The notes under the pieces were generated by a model. It was not told the origin of the DNA and ran no database searches. It worked only from the letters and a program-made list of their open reading frames with translations. The position numbers were made by a program, and so were the translations under genes. Source: Mycobacterium colombiense (GTDB lineage: Bacteria; Actinomycetota; Actinomycetes; Mycobacteriales; Mycobacteriaceae). Taken from it: a DNA stretch of 64,000 bases. This document shows, piece after piece, positions 8,317 through 17,311 of this stretch (positions are counted from its first letter, which is position 1; each line of letters starts with the position of its first letter). The DNA lies in the NCBI RefSeq assembly GCF_001953985.1, contig NZ_MBEI01000049.1:152851-216850 (forward strand), in the 5' to 3' direction.

Positions 8317-11300
8317 ATGGCGGCCATAGCAGTGTGCCGGACGTGTGGCACCACGCCTCTGGAGGACGCCCGGTTTTGCCACGCCTGCGGCTCACCAATC
8401 CACGACGGCGATGACCGCGCCGAGTACAAGCAGGTCACGGTTCTGTTCGCCGACGTGGTGCATTCGATGGACATCGCCGCCGCGGTCGATGCCGAGCGGC
8501 TACGCGAGATCATGGCCGAACTGGCGGACAGGTGCGCCGGGGTGGTCAAGCGTTTCGGGGGCACAGTAGGCAGTTTCACCGGCGACGGGATCATGGCGGT
8601 GTTCGGCGCCCCCGTCGCGTTAGAGGACCATGCTATTCGCGGCTGTCTGGCCGCTTTAGATGTTCAGGAGCAGGCACAGCGGCTTGCCGTTGAGGTCCAA
8701 GAGCACGACGGCGTGGATCTCCAATTGCGGGTCGGCCTGAATTCCGGTCAGGTGATCGCCGGTGAGATCGGCTCAGGCTCTTTCGGTTACACCGCGGTCG
8801 GTGAACAAGTTGGTATGGCTCAGCGGATGGAATCGATCGCACCGCCAGGCGGGGTGATGCTCAGCGCGTCGACAGCCAGCCTCGTTGAGTACAGTTTCGC
8901 CTTGGGTGCAGAGGAATTCGTTCGTATCAAGGGTTCCGTCGACGCGGTGCCGACGCGTCGCCTGTTGTCCGCGTCGGCTGAACGCCGGATGGGTCGCCGG
9001 CATTCTCGCCTCGTAGGCCGCGAGTCGGAGACGGCAGCGATCTCGGCGATCCTGGACAAGGCGTTCGATGGGGTCGGATCTGTGGTCACCGTGTCGGGGC
9101 CGCCGGGCATTGGCAAGACGCGGTTGGTCCGCGAAGCAGTTTCGGTCGCGACAAGCCTTGGTTTCGAGGTGTTTTCCACCTACTGCGAATCGCATACTCG
9201 GGAGATCTCGTTCCGTGTGATCTCGCGACTCTTACGCGCGGTGTTCGGAATCCGCGGACTCGCACCAGGGGCCGCCCGGATGCGGGTGCGTGCAGCGGCG
9301 CCCCATGCCGGTGCCGAAGACCTGCTGTTGCTCGATGAGCTTCTGGGCATCCGGGACACCGATATGCCGGTGCCCGACATAAGCCCGGACGCGCGGCGCC
9401 GGCGGCTCATCGAGCTCATCAGCACGGTTTCGCTGGGCCGGCCCAACCCCGCCGTATACGTCGTCGAGGACGCACATTGGATAGACGGTGTCAGTGAATC
9501 GATGCTCACCGATTTCGCGGCCGCCGCCCTTCGAATGCGGGCAATGATGTTGATCACGTATCGCCCCGAGTATCAGGGGACCTTGTCGGAACTCGCCGAA
9601 GCCGAGGCCATCGTGCTTGCACCGCTGAGTGATTCGTACATCAGCGAGTTACTCGGGGAGCTGCTCGGGGTGGATTCGTCGGTAGGCGGGTTGTCCACGG
9701 TGGTCGCCCACCGCACGGCGGGCATACCGTTCTGCGCCGAAGAGATCGTGCGCGATCTGGCTGAGCGGGGCGAGATCGAGGGCGAGCAGGGTCACTACGT
9801 GTGTCGCCGAGAAATAGACGACGTGCATGTACCACCCACCTTGCAGGCCGCCATCGGTGACCGAATCGACCGGCTCACTCCCTCGGCGAAGCGGACGTTG
9901 AACGCCGCAGCTGTCATCGGTGCTCGATTTCGCGCCGAGTTATTGGAGCGATTGCTCGAACGAACGGACCTGACGCCACTCATCGAAGCCGGACTCGTCG
10001 ACCAGGTCACTTACGGCGACGATGCCGAATACGCCTTCCACCATCCGCTCACTCAGAAGGTGGCGTACGAATCGCAGCTCAAGGCCGCGCGCTCGGACTT
10101 GCATCGGCGTGTGGCGGCGATGATGCAACAGACGAACGCCGCGGCCACCGGTGAGGGGGCGGCCATGATCGCGACTCAATACGAGTCCGCGGGTGAGCTG
10201 CCCGAGGCATATGAATGGTTCATGCGCGCAGCGGCCGGGTATGGGCCCCGCGACATCCGGGCGGCACGCGGAACCTGGGAACAGGCCAAACGCGTTGCCG
10301 ACCAAATGCCCGGCGAAGATCCCAACTGTTTAGCGATGCGGATCTCACCGCGAGCTCTGTTGTGCGGCAGCGCCTTTCGCGTGGGAGGCATTCCAGAAAC
10401 GACTGGCTTCGAAGAGTTGCGCGAGATCGCGACCGCGGCCGGGGACAAGAAGTCGCTGGCGGTGGGCATGGCCGGCTACCTCAACACGTTGTCGTTCAAT
10501 TCGCGCCACCGGGAGGCTGTACGCACGGCGTCCGAGTTCGCCGCGCTGGTCGAGTCGCTAGGAGAGCCAGACATGGCCGTCGGCCTCCTTTTCGGGGCGG
10601 CGCAGGCTTATTTCGAAGCCGGTGAGGCGGTCGAAAGCCGGCGGTTGGCGCAGCGCGTCATCGACCTCGCGGACGGCGACCCCACCATGGGGAACTTCGT
10701 CATCGGATCTCCGCTTGCCTGGGCCATCGCCCTGAAGGGTGCGTCGTCGATGTTCTTGGGCCGTCCGGGGTGGCGAACCGATATCGAACGGGGCATTGCC
10801 ATGGCGCGGTCGTTTGACGCGATGACCCGAATTCTGGCGCTGGTGTACAAATTCGCGGGCGCGATCGCAAACGACGCCATAGTGCCTGACGCGGAGGACA
10901 TCTCATTGACGTCGGAGTCGCTGGAGATCGCGCTGCAGTCAGGGGACAACACCGCCGTCACCTTCTCATACATCATTCGGGCGACGGCATTGCTGCACAG
11001 TCCCGAGGGTGACCAAGCGGCCGGCATCGAGGCATTGGCCGCCGCGCGCCAGATGATCGTCCGCGAGGAACTCACCACGACACTGCGGCGGCTGACCGAT
11101 CTCGAGTTCGCTCGGGCCAAACTCAGGTCCGGCGCACTCGACGACGCCATCGCCTTGGCGCGCCAGGTTCTTGACCAACAGTTCGCCACCGGTGAGATGA
11201 TCTATCGTGGTCCCGCCATCGCGGTGCTGGGCGAGGCATTACTCCGTCGCGGTACAGAATCCGACGTTGATGAAGCCCAGAAATCGGTGGACCGGCTGGC

Positions 11301-11481
11301 GGCCGTGCCGACCGACCCGGGCTTCGTCCTGCACGAACTGCCGCTGCTGCGGCTACGGGCGCTCCTTGCCAGGAACAGCGGAGACGAGGTGGCCTACCGG
11401 CAATTCTTGGCGCGCTTCCGGGAGAAGGCGTTCGCAGCAGACTTCGAGGGATATCTGGCGCAAGCCGACGCGATGGCCTAA
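8317..11481 (+). CDS. Zinc ribbon–class III nucleotide cyclase–AAA ATPase signalling protein
   Basis: A 1054-residue multidomain protein. Residues 1–30 hold two CxxC pairs (CRTC, CHAC), a zinc ribbon. About 40–220 is a class III nucleotide cyclase homology domain with both metal-binding aspartates (LFADVV and FTGDGIMAVFGAP). About 230–500 is an STAND-like ATPase with Walker A GPPGIGKTR and Walker B VVEDAHW, and the rest is alpha-helical and TPR-like. The transition-state segment reads VGEQVGMAQRME: the arginine is kept but the usual asparagine is glycine, so catalytic activity is uncertain. No LuxR-type HTH is seen at the C-terminus, unlike some related mycobacterial proteins. The start is ATG 8317, preceded by GGAGG; a TTG five codons upstream is less likely. 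It is divergent from the P450 operon and possibly regulates it. Confidence 0.88.
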   Translation: MAAIAVCRTCGTTPLEDARFCHACGSPIHDGDDRAEYKQVTVLFADVVHSMDIAAAVDAERLREIMAELADRCAGVVKRFGGTVGSFTGDGIMAVFGAPVALEDHAIRGCLAALDVQEQAQRLAVEVQEHDGVDLQLRVGLNSGQVIAGEIGSGSFGYTAVGEQVGMAQRMESIAPPGGVMLSASTASLVEYSFALGAEEFVRIKGSVDAVPTRRLLSASAERRMGRRHSRLVGRESETAAISAILDKAFDGVGSVVTVSGPPGIGKTRLVREAVSVATSLGFEVFSTYCESHTREISFRVISRLLRAVFGIRGLAPGAARMRVRAAAPHAGAEDLLLLDELLGIRDTDMPVPDISPDARRRRLIELISTVSLGRPNPAVYVVEDAHWIDGVSESMLTDFAAAALRMRAMMLITYRPEYQGTLSELAEAEAIVLAPLSDSYISELLGELLGVDSSVGGLSTVVAHRTAGIPFCAEEIVRDLAERGEIEGEQGHYVCRREIDDVHVPPTLQAAIGDRIDRLTPSAKRTLNAAAVIGARFRAELLERLLERTDLTPLIEAGLVDQVTYGDDAEYAFHHPLTQKVAYESQLKAARSDLHRRVAAMMQQTNAAATGEGAAMIATQYESAGELPEAYEWFMRAAAGYGPRDIRAARGTWEQAKRVADQMPGEDPNCLAMRISPRALLCGSAFRVGGIPETTGFEELREIATAAGDKKSLAVGMAGYLNTLSFNSRHREAVRTASEFAALVESLGEPDMAVGLLFGAAQAYFEAGEAVESRRLAQRVIDLADGDPTMGNFVIGSPLAWAIALKGASSMFLGRPGWRTDIERGIAMARSFDAMTRILALVYKFAGAIANDAIVPDAEDISLTSESLEIALQSGDNTAVTFSYIIRATALLHSPEGDQAAGIEALAAARQMIVREELTTTLRRLTDLEFARAKLRSGALDDAIALARQVLDQQFATGEMIYRGPAIAVLGEALLRRGTESDVDEAQKSVDRLAAVPTDPGFVLHELPLLRLRALLARNSGDEVAYRQFLARFREKAFAADFEGYLAQADAMA

Positions 11482-11558
11482 CGGCGGCATGAAGTGGGCC
11501 GCGGCGCTAGCCGTCATACATGACGAGATGAATTGACATCCCGCGAGGGGTTCGCCGG

Positions 11559-11759
11559 TTAGACCTGACGGGGCCGGCGGGGCCGGCGGGGCCGGAATGC
11601 GTCTTTGACCTTTTCGCCGGCATCTCTCAAATGGCCCGCCCGCCGGTCCGCCCTGCCCTCGGCTTCCAACGCCGGGTCGTTGGTGGCGCGGCCCAGTGCC
11701 GCCTTGAGGTTGCCCGCGACCTGCCGCACCTTGTTTCGGGCCTTATCCGCGCCGCTCAT
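11559..11759 (-). CDS. CsbD-like stress protein with basic repeat tail
   Basis: A 66-residue, highly charged protein beginning MSGADKARNKVRQVAGNLK and continuing ALGRATNDPALEAEGRAD, the CsbD/UPF0337 pattern of small general-stress proteins. Its biochemical role is unknown in any species. The start is ATG 11759 with AAGGAC upstream; the 41 in-frame residues beyond it look non-coding. The C-terminus after the CsbD core is RPRRPRRPRQV, encoded by a 9-base tandem repeat (GGGGCCGGC type on the plus strand, about 11569–11595). This could make the protein nucleic-acid binding, which is inference. It stands alone between the cyclase/ATPase gene (convergent, 77 bases away) and the SDR gene. Confidence 0.8.
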   Translation of the reverse strand: MSGADKARNKVRQVAGNLKAALGRATNDPALEAEGRADRRAGHLRDAGEKVKDAFRPRRPRRPRQV

Positions 11760-11939
11760 AGCGTGTCCTTCAATTCCGTTCTCAGTGGTACTACAGCGCT
11801 TACCCCTTTTCCCGCCGAGCCACGCGCCTCCCCTCAGGCTTCGTGGTTTGCCGCGGACATGGTGGCGTACGCGTACGACCAAATCGACCGGGCCCGCGCA
11901 GAACTGAACGCGGCCTCGAACTAGGCGACCGCGGGCCAG

Positions 11940-12764
11940 TCAGCCCTGCGCCAGCTCCGCGACGGGCTGCCATTCCTCCCAGTTGCGCAGCCGGCTCTCG
12001 TAGTCGGCCTTCGCGGTTTCCAGCGGGGAAGCGCCGAAAAATACTCGCAGTGGCGGCTTTTCGGCGTCGACCACCTTCAGCAGCGCGGCAGCGGACGCCG
12101 ACGGATCGCCCGGGCTGGCCCACCGGCGGCGGCGCTCGGCCTGGACGGCGGCGCGGACGTCGTCATAGGCCGAAATCGGATCGGCGTGCTTGGCGGAATC
12201 CCCGGCCCAGTCGGTGTCGAAACCGCCGGGCTCGATCAGCGTCACATGCACACCGAACGGCGCGACCTCCTGCGCCAGCGCCTGTGAGAAGCCCTCCAGC
12301 GCCCACTTCGAGGCGTGATAAATGCCGACCAGCGGGAACGCGGTGATGCCCCCGATCGAGGACACCTGGATGATGTGGCCGCTGCCCTGCTCGCGCAGAT
12401 ATGGTAGCGCGGCCTGGGTAATCCACAGTGCCCCAAAGACATTGGTCTCGATCTGGTCGCGTGCGTCCTGCTCGGAGAGTTCCTCGACGAACCCAAATTG
12501 CCCGTATCCGGCGTTGTTCACCACGATGTCGAGCCGTCCGAAGTGGTCGTGCGCCTGCTTGATCGCCGCGAAGTCGGCCGCCCGGTCGGTGACGTCGAGT
12601 CGAATCGGCAGCAGCGCGTCGCCGTACTTCTGCGCCAGATCGTCCAGGGAGGCCGTGTTGCGTGCCGTGGCGGCGACCTTGACGCCGCGCTCCAGCGCCG
12701 CGATCGTCCACGCCCGTCCGAAACCTCGCGATGTACCGGTGATAAACCACACTTTTTCAGTCAC
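11940..12764 (-). CDS. Short-chain dehydrogenase/reductase (SDR)
   Basis: A 274-residue classical SDR. The NAD(P) motif TGTSRGFG (TGxxxGxG) is at residues 9–16, NNAG lies near 85, a serine sits in the VSS segment, and the catalytic pair is in YHASK near residue 155. An arginine-containing stretch after beta-2 (ATARN) favours NADP. Substrate cannot be deduced. It is the last gene of the insertion relative to the M. tuberculosis order and is transcribed divergently from menG, with 57 bases between the two starts. The 180 bases between this gene and the CsbD gene show no gene. Confidence 0.92.
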   Translation of the reverse strand: MTEKVWFITGTSRGFGRAWTIAALERGVKVAATARNTASLDDLAQKYGDALLPIRLDVTDRAADFAAIKQAHDHFGRLDIVVNNAGYGQFGFVEELSEQDARDQIETNVFGALWITQAALPYLREQGSGHIIQVSSIGGITAFPLVGIYHASKWALEGFSQALAQEVAPFGVHVTLIEPGGFDTDWAGDSAKHADPISAYDDVRAAVQAERRRRWASPGDPSASAAALLKVVDAEKPPLRVFFGASPLETAKADYESRLRNWEEWQPVAELAQG

Positions 12765-12821
12765 GCCCTCCTACAACGCCGCCCACGCCTCCTCATTCCC
12801 GCACGAGGTAGCGTCTTTCTG

Positions 12822-13514
12822 GTGAGCCGTGCGGAGTTGGACAAGGATCCCCGGGATGTCGCGTCGATGTTCGACGGCGTCGCCCGCCGGTACGACCTGA
12901 CCAACACCGTGCTCTCGCTGGGCCAGGACCGGTACTGGCGCAGGGCCACCCGGTCGGCGCTGGCCATCGGGCCCGGACAGAAGGTGCTGGACCTCGCCGC
13001 GGGCACCGCGGTGTCCACCGTGGAGCTGGAGAAGTCCGGGGCGTGGTGTGTGGCCGCCGACTTCTCGGTCGGCATGCTGGCGGCGGGTGCGGCGCGCGAC
13101 GTGCCGAAGGTCGCCGGTGATGCCACCAGGCTGCCGTTCGGCGACGACGTATTCGATGCCGTGACAATCAGTTTCGGGTTGCGCAACGTCGTCGACACCC
13201 AGGCCGGGCTGCGCGAGATGGCCCGCGTCACGCGCCCGGGCGGCCGGTTGGTGGTGTGCGAGTTCTCCACGCCCAGCAATGGGCTGTTCGCCACCGTCTA
13301 TAAGGAGTACTTGATGCGGGCGCTGCCGCGGGTGGCGCGGGCGGTGTCCAGCAATCCCGAGGCGTACGTGTACCTCGCGGAATCGATCAGGGCGTGGCCC
13401 GATCAGGCGGCGCTGGCGCAGCAGATAACCCAGGCCGGCTGGACCGGGGTGCGCTGGCGCAATCTGACCGGCGGCATCGTCGCGCTACACGCGGGGTACA
13501 AACCGTCGCGCTGA
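12822..13514 (+). CDS. menG: Demethylmenaquinone methyltransferase MenG (UbiE/MenH)
   Basis: A 230-residue SAM-dependent methyltransferase that performs the final C-methylation of demethylmenaquinone. SAM motif I is VLDLAAGTA near residue 50, and the UbiE signatures [13 protein letters not shown] and [11 protein letters not shown] follow. The GTG start at 12822 gives [21 protein letters not shown], as in M. tuberculosis Rv0558 (also annotated ubiE or menH); the long in-frame extension upstream lies in the divergent SDR and is not coding. With menD at 627 and menJ at 14046 it forms the quinone group of the window. The secreted DUF732 gene is convergent, seven bases from its stop. Confidence 0.96.
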   Translation: MSRAELDKDPRDVASMFDGVARRYDLTNTVLSLGQDRYWRRATRSALAIGPGQKVLDLAAGTAVSTVELEKSGAWCVAADFSVGMLAAGAARDVPKVAGDATRLPFGDDVFDAVTISFGLRNVVDTQAGLREMARVTRPGGRLVVCEFSTPSNGLFATVYKEYLMRALPRVARAVSSNPEAYVYLAESIRAWPDQAALAQQITQAGWTGVRWRNLTGGIVALHAGYKPSR

Positions 13515-13521
13515 GAAAGAC

Positions 13522-13932
13522 CTAGTGATTGCCGGCGGCTTGCACGAAGGGGACCTGGTCGGGGCAGTAGTGATCGACCGCTGCGCCGAGGAACTGGAAC
13601 GCCTGGCCCTGAGTGGTTCCGCGCGGCAGGTTGCGCTGGATGAAAGTGGCCGACTTGTAAGCGTCGCCGTCCACGCCCCTGCCAATGCGGTCGCAGGTGA
13701 TCTTGCCCAGCCACGCCAACTGGTCCTGCGGCTGGTAGATGCCGAAGCCGTTGACGGTGTTCTTGAACGGCGCGTCGTAGTCGCTCGGGGGCGACGGCGT
13801 GCGCGGGGTGGGGTACGGCGCCGTCGGCGGCGGATCCGCCTGCGCCGGCACGGAGAGCTGCGCCGGCATGGCCAGCGCGGCCAGAGCGATTGCAGCAGCG
13901 GCTCCGATAGTAGCCAGGCTCGTTCCCTTCAT
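13522..13932 (-). CDS. Secreted DUF732-type protein (Rv0559c-like)
   Basis: A 136-residue protein with a clear signal peptide (MKGTSLATIGAAAAIALAAL to about residue 37, cleavage near AQA-DPPP). A Pro/Thr-rich linker follows, then a small C-terminal domain with two cysteines (ITCDRIG and HYCPDQVP) likely joined by a disulfide. The Ala-rich end with YCP and FVQ is typical of mycobacterial DUF732 proteins. Start ATG 13932. In M. tuberculosis the same place holds Rv0559c, which is strongly co-induced with the methyltransferase Rv0560c by salicylate; Rv0560c is absent here, since menJ ends 113 bases upstream with nothing between. Role unknown. Confidence 0.82.
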   Translation of the reverse strand: MKGTSLATIGAAAAIALAALAMPAQLSVPAQADPPPTAPYPTPRTPSPPSDYDAPFKNTVNGFGIYQPQDQLAWLGKITCDRIGRGVDGDAYKSATFIQRNLPRGTTQGQAFQFLGAAVDHYCPDQVPFVQAAGNH

Positions 13933-14045
13933 TAGCTGGACTATACACGCCTCGCCGGGGGTGCGCGGAGGAAAGTCCATCGCCGATCGACGGCCCCGCG
14001 GCGGGCCGCGGAACCCCGCCGACCTGCGACGATGGGAGTGCTCGG

Positions 14046-15284
14046 TCAACTGAACGGCGTACGGCGGTCGAGCAGCCGGGACAGCCGTCCGCCGCCGCGC
14101 CAGGCGCGCGCCACCCAATCCGCGTCGTCGTCGGTGACCAGGTTGGCCATCACGCGCACGGCGATGGTCATCAACGTCGTCGAGCGCATCGCGATCGGTC
14201 CGGTCGAGGGCAGAAACCGCTGGAACGTCAGCAGCAGCGCCAGCCGGCGCGCCACCGAGAAGCCGCGACCGTAGTGCTGCTGCAGCAGCGACGGCCACAC
14301 CTGTGACAGGTCGGGGCAGTCCAGCAGCGCCGCGGCCAGGCGCCCGGTCTCGAGCCCGTAGTCGATGCCTTCGCCGTTGAGTGGGTTCACGCAGGCCGCG
14401 GCGTCGCCGATCAGCATCCAGTTGGCGCCGGCCACCCCCGACACCGCGCCGCCCATCGGCAGCAGCGCCGAGGCCACCGCCCGCGGGTGGCCGGTGAAGC
14501 CCCACTCGTCGCGGCGCAGGTCGGTGTAGTAGTCGATCAGCGGCCGCAGCGCCAGGTCGGCGGGCCGTTTCGACGTCGACAACGCACCGACGCCGATGTT
14601 CACCTCGCCGTTGCCGAGCGGGAAGATCCATCCGTAGCCGGGCAGCACTTTGTCCTTGGAGCCGTCGGGTCCGCGCAGTTCCAGATGCGACGTCAGCCAG
14701 GGGTCGTCGGCGCGCGTGGTGGTCAGATATCCGCGCGCGGCGACGCCGTACACCGTTTCCTGGTGCCAGCGCCGGCCGAGCTTGCGGCCCAGCGACGAAC
14801 GCGCGCCGTCGGCCACGATCACGTGGCCGCAGCTGACCTCGGTGCCGTCGGCCAGCGTCACCGACGTCACCCGTCCCGATGAATCATGTTGTGCAGCAAC
14901 GGCCTTGGTACCGAGCAGCATCCGCGCCCCGGAATCCTCGGCGACCTTGCGGATCCGGTCGTCCAGCTCGAACCGGGCCACCGCGCTGCCCGTCGACGGG
15001 AACGACGGGCCGGGCCAATCGACCTCCAGCTCGCCGCCGAACCCGCTCATCCGCAGCCCCCGATGCCGGATGCGGGTGTCCAGCCAGCCGCTCAGCCCCA
15101 GCCGTTCCAGCTCGGCGACCGCGCGGGGGGTCAGCCCGTCGCCGCAGGCCTTGTCGCGGGGGAAGCTCGCCGAATCAATGACCAGTACGTCGTTGCCCGC
15201 GCGGGCGGCCCAGGCCGCCGCCGCCGAGCCGGCGGGCCCTGCGCCCACGATCACCACTTGGGCTCGGGTCGCTGCCGTCTTCAT
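14046..15284 (-). CDS. menJ: Menaquinone/geranylgeranyl reductase MenJ
   Basis: A 412-residue FAD-dependent reductase of the geranylgeranyl-reductase family. Visible are the FAD motif VVIVGAGPAGSAAAA near residue 10, the CGDGLTPRAV substrate-loop signature, an internal DGARS motif, and the second FAD motif GDAAACVNPLNGEGIDYGLE. M. tuberculosis MenJ (Rv0561c) saturates one isoprene unit of menaquinone-9. The start is ATG 15284; the open frame continues about 125 codons upstream, but only into the divergent grcC1 gene. The start codons of menJ and grcC1 are 22 bases apart (or 10 if grcC1 uses an upstream ATG), so their promoters must overlap each other's coding region, or the transcripts are leaderless. 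Confidence 0.95.
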   Translation of the reverse strand: MKTAATRAQVVIVGAGPAGSAAAAWAARAGNDVLVIDSASFPRDKACGDGLTPRAVAELERLGLSGWLDTRIRHRGLRMSGFGGELEVDWPGPSFPSTGSAVARFELDDRIRKVAEDSGARMLLGTKAVAAQHDSSGRVTSVTLADGTEVSCGHVIVADGARSSLGRKLGRRWHQETVYGVAARGYLTTTRADDPWLTSHLELRGPDGSKDKVLPGYGWIFPLGNGEVNIGVGALSTSKRPADLALRPLIDYYTDLRRDEWGFTGHPRAVASALLPMGGAVSGVAGANWMLIGDAAACVNPLNGEGIDYGLETGRLAAALLDCPDLSQVWPSLLQQHYGRGFSVARRLALLLTFQRFLPSTGPIAMRSTTLMTIAVRVMANLVTDDDADWVARAWRGGGRLSRLLDRRTPFS

Positions 15285-15306
15285 GCACACCAGTATGTTT
15301 GGTCCC

Positions 15307-16314
15307 GTGAGTACTCCGGCGACGGTGGTGGCGGGCGTTGACTTCGGTGATCCCGCTTTCGCGGCGACCGTGCGGGACGGTGTCGGCCGCATCGAGCAGC
15401 TCATGGAAGCGGAATTTCGCAGCGCCGACGACATCATGACCGAGTCGCTGACGCACCTGTTCAAGGCCGGCGGCAAGCGGTTCCGGCCACTGTTCACGGT
15501 GCTGTCGGCGCAGATCGGGCCCAACCCGGACAGCGTGGACGTGACCATCGCCGGCGCCGTCATCGAGCTGGTGCACCTGGCCACTCTGTACCACGACGAC
15601 GTGATGGACGAGGCCGAGGTTCGTCGCGGCACCCCCACCGCCAACGTGCGCTGGGGCAACAACGTCGCGATCCTGGCCGGGGACTACCTGTTCGCCACGG
15701 CCTCCCGGTTGGTCTCCCGGCTGGGGCCCGAAGCGGTGCGGCTGATCGCCGAGACGTTCGCCCAGCTGGTGACGGGGCAGATGCGCGAGACGCGGGGGTT
15801 CGTCGGGGGATCCGACCCGATCGAGCACTACCTGAAAGTGGTGTACGAGAAGACCGCATGCCTGATCGCCGCGGCGGGCCGGTTCGGTGCCATGTTCTCG
15901 GGCGCCGACCCCGATCAGGTGGAGCGGCTGAGCCGCCTCGGCGGCATTGTGGGCACCGCGTTCCAGATCTCCGACGACATCATCGACATCGACAGCGACT
16001 CCCACGAGTCCGGCAAGCTGCCCGGGACCGACGTCCGCGAAGGCGTGCACACCTTGCCCATGGTCTACGCGCTGCGCGAACCAGGCCCCGAGGCGGCGCG
16101 GCTGCGTGAGCTGCTGGTCGGGCCCATCGACGACGACGAGGCGGTGGCCGAGGCGCTGGCGCTGTTGCGGGCGTCGCCAGGCATGGCCAAGGCCAAGCAC
16201 TCGCTGCAGGAATACGCGGCGCAGGCCCACCAGGAGCTGGCCTTGTTGCCCGACGTCCCCGGCCGCCGTGCCTTGCAGACGCTGGTCGACTACACCATCA
16301 GCCGGCACGGCTAG
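15307..16314 (+). CDS. grcC1: Polyprenyl diphosphate synthase GrcC1
   Basis: A 335-residue trans-isoprenyl diphosphate synthase. The first Asp-rich motif is DDVMD (LYHDDVMDEAEVRRG) and the second DDIID (QISDDIIDIDSDS); GGKRFRPL near residue 55 binds diphosphate. It elongates allylic diphosphates with IPP, and next to menJ the likely product is the menaquinone side-chain precursor, though that assignment is inferred. The GTG start at 15307 gives MSTPATVVAGVD, matching the Rv0562 N-terminus; an in-frame ATG at 15295 is possible. htpX follows after 104 bases with its own good ribosome-binding site. Confidence 0.94.
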   Translation: MSTPATVVAGVDFGDPAFAATVRDGVGRIEQLMEAEFRSADDIMTESLTHLFKAGGKRFRPLFTVLSAQIGPNPDSVDVTIAGAVIELVHLATLYHDDVMDEAEVRRGTPTANVRWGNNVAILAGDYLFATASRLVSRLGPEAVRLIAETFAQLVTGQMRETRGFVGGSDPIEHYLKVVYEKTACLIAAAGRFGAMFSGADPDQVERLSRLGGIVGTAFQISDDIIDIDSDSHESGKLPGTDVREGVHTLPMVYALREPGPEAARLRELLVGPIDDDEAVAEALALLRASPGMAKAKHSLQEYAAQAHQELALLPDVPGRRALQTLVDYTISRHG

Positions 16315-16418
16315 CGTCGCCTCCACCAGCCCTGTGGAACCAACGGGGCCGTCTCGCGCGTTCAATGAGCTGTAATCGGCAATAACGCGCGCACCCGAGT
16401 GTTCCAAGGAGGACACCG

Positions 16419-17282
16419 ATGACCTGGCATCCGCATCACAACACGTTCAAGACGTTCGCGTTGTTGGTTGGGATGTCCGCGTTGATCGTGTTCGTCGGTT
16501 CGCTGTTCGGCAGGACCGCGATGTTCCTCGCCGTGCTGTTCGCCATCGGCATGAACGTCTACACGTACTACAACAGCGACAAGCTGGCGCTGCGGGCGAT
16601 GCGCGCGCAGCCGGTCTCCGAGGTGCAGGCGCCGGCGATGTACCGGATCGTGCGTGAGCTGGCCACCGCCGCGCACCAGCCGATGCCCCGGCTGTACATC
16701 AGCGACACCAACGCACCCAACGCGTTCGCCACCGGGCGCAACCCCCGCAACGCGGCGGTCTGCTGCACCACCGGCATTCTGGACATCCTCACCGAGCGCG
16801 AGCTGCGCGCCGTGCTGGGGCACGAGCTTTCGCACGTCTACAACCGCGACATCCTGATCTCGTGCATCGCCGGCGCGCTGGCGTCGGTGATCACCGCGCT
16901 GGCCAACATGGCCATGTTCGCCGGCATGTTCGGCGGTAACGATCGCGATGGCGAGAATCCCTTTGCGCTGCTGCTGGTTTCGTTGCTCGGTCCGATCGCC
17001 GCGACCGTGGTGCGGTTGGCGGTGTCTCGGTCACGCGAATATCAGGCGGACGAATCGGGCGCGGTGCTGACCGGCGATCCGCTGGCGCTGGCGTCGGCCC
17101 TGCGCAAGATTTCCGGTGGGGTTCAGGCGGCCCCGCTACCGCCGGAGCCCCAGCTGGCCAGCCAGGCGCACCTGATGATCGCCAACCCGTTCCGGGCGGG
17201 CGAGCGGATCGGGTCGCTGTTTTCGACGCACCCGCCGATGGAGGACCGTATCCGCCGGCTGGAGCAAATGGCCGGGCGCTAG
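16419..17282 (+). CDS. htpX: Membrane zinc metalloprotease HtpX
   Basis: A 287-residue M48B peptidase for membrane-protein quality control. It has an N-terminal pair of membrane segments (about residues 10–50), a zinc-binding HELSH ([11 protein letters not shown]) near residue 133, a second hydrophobic pair near 150–200, and the third-ligand region [18 protein letters not shown] 16419 is preceded by AAGGAGGA with good spacing. Length matches M. tuberculosis Rv0563. A small XRE regulator gene begins 29 bases after the stop on the same strand and may be co-transcribed. Confidence 0.96.
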   Translation: MTWHPHHNTFKTFALLVGMSALIVFVGSLFGRTAMFLAVLFAIGMNVYTYYNSDKLALRAMRAQPVSEVQAPAMYRIVRELATAAHQPMPRLYISDTNAPNAFATGRNPRNAAVCCTTGILDILTERELRAVLGHELSHVYNRDILISCIAGALASVITALANMAMFAGMFGGNDRDGENPFALLLVSLLGPIAATVVRLAVSRSREYQADESGAVLTGDPLALASALRKISGGVQAAPLPPEPQLASQAHLMIANPFRAGERIGSLFSTHPPMEDRIRRLEQMAGR

Positions 17283-17311
17283 CCCGAGTTCGCACGTACC
17301 ATCGGATTTGG

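Noticed and set aside
15175..16416. Minus-strand 413-codon open frame
   Set aside because: Antisense to grcC1, whose Asp-rich motifs are intact; low-complexity composition.
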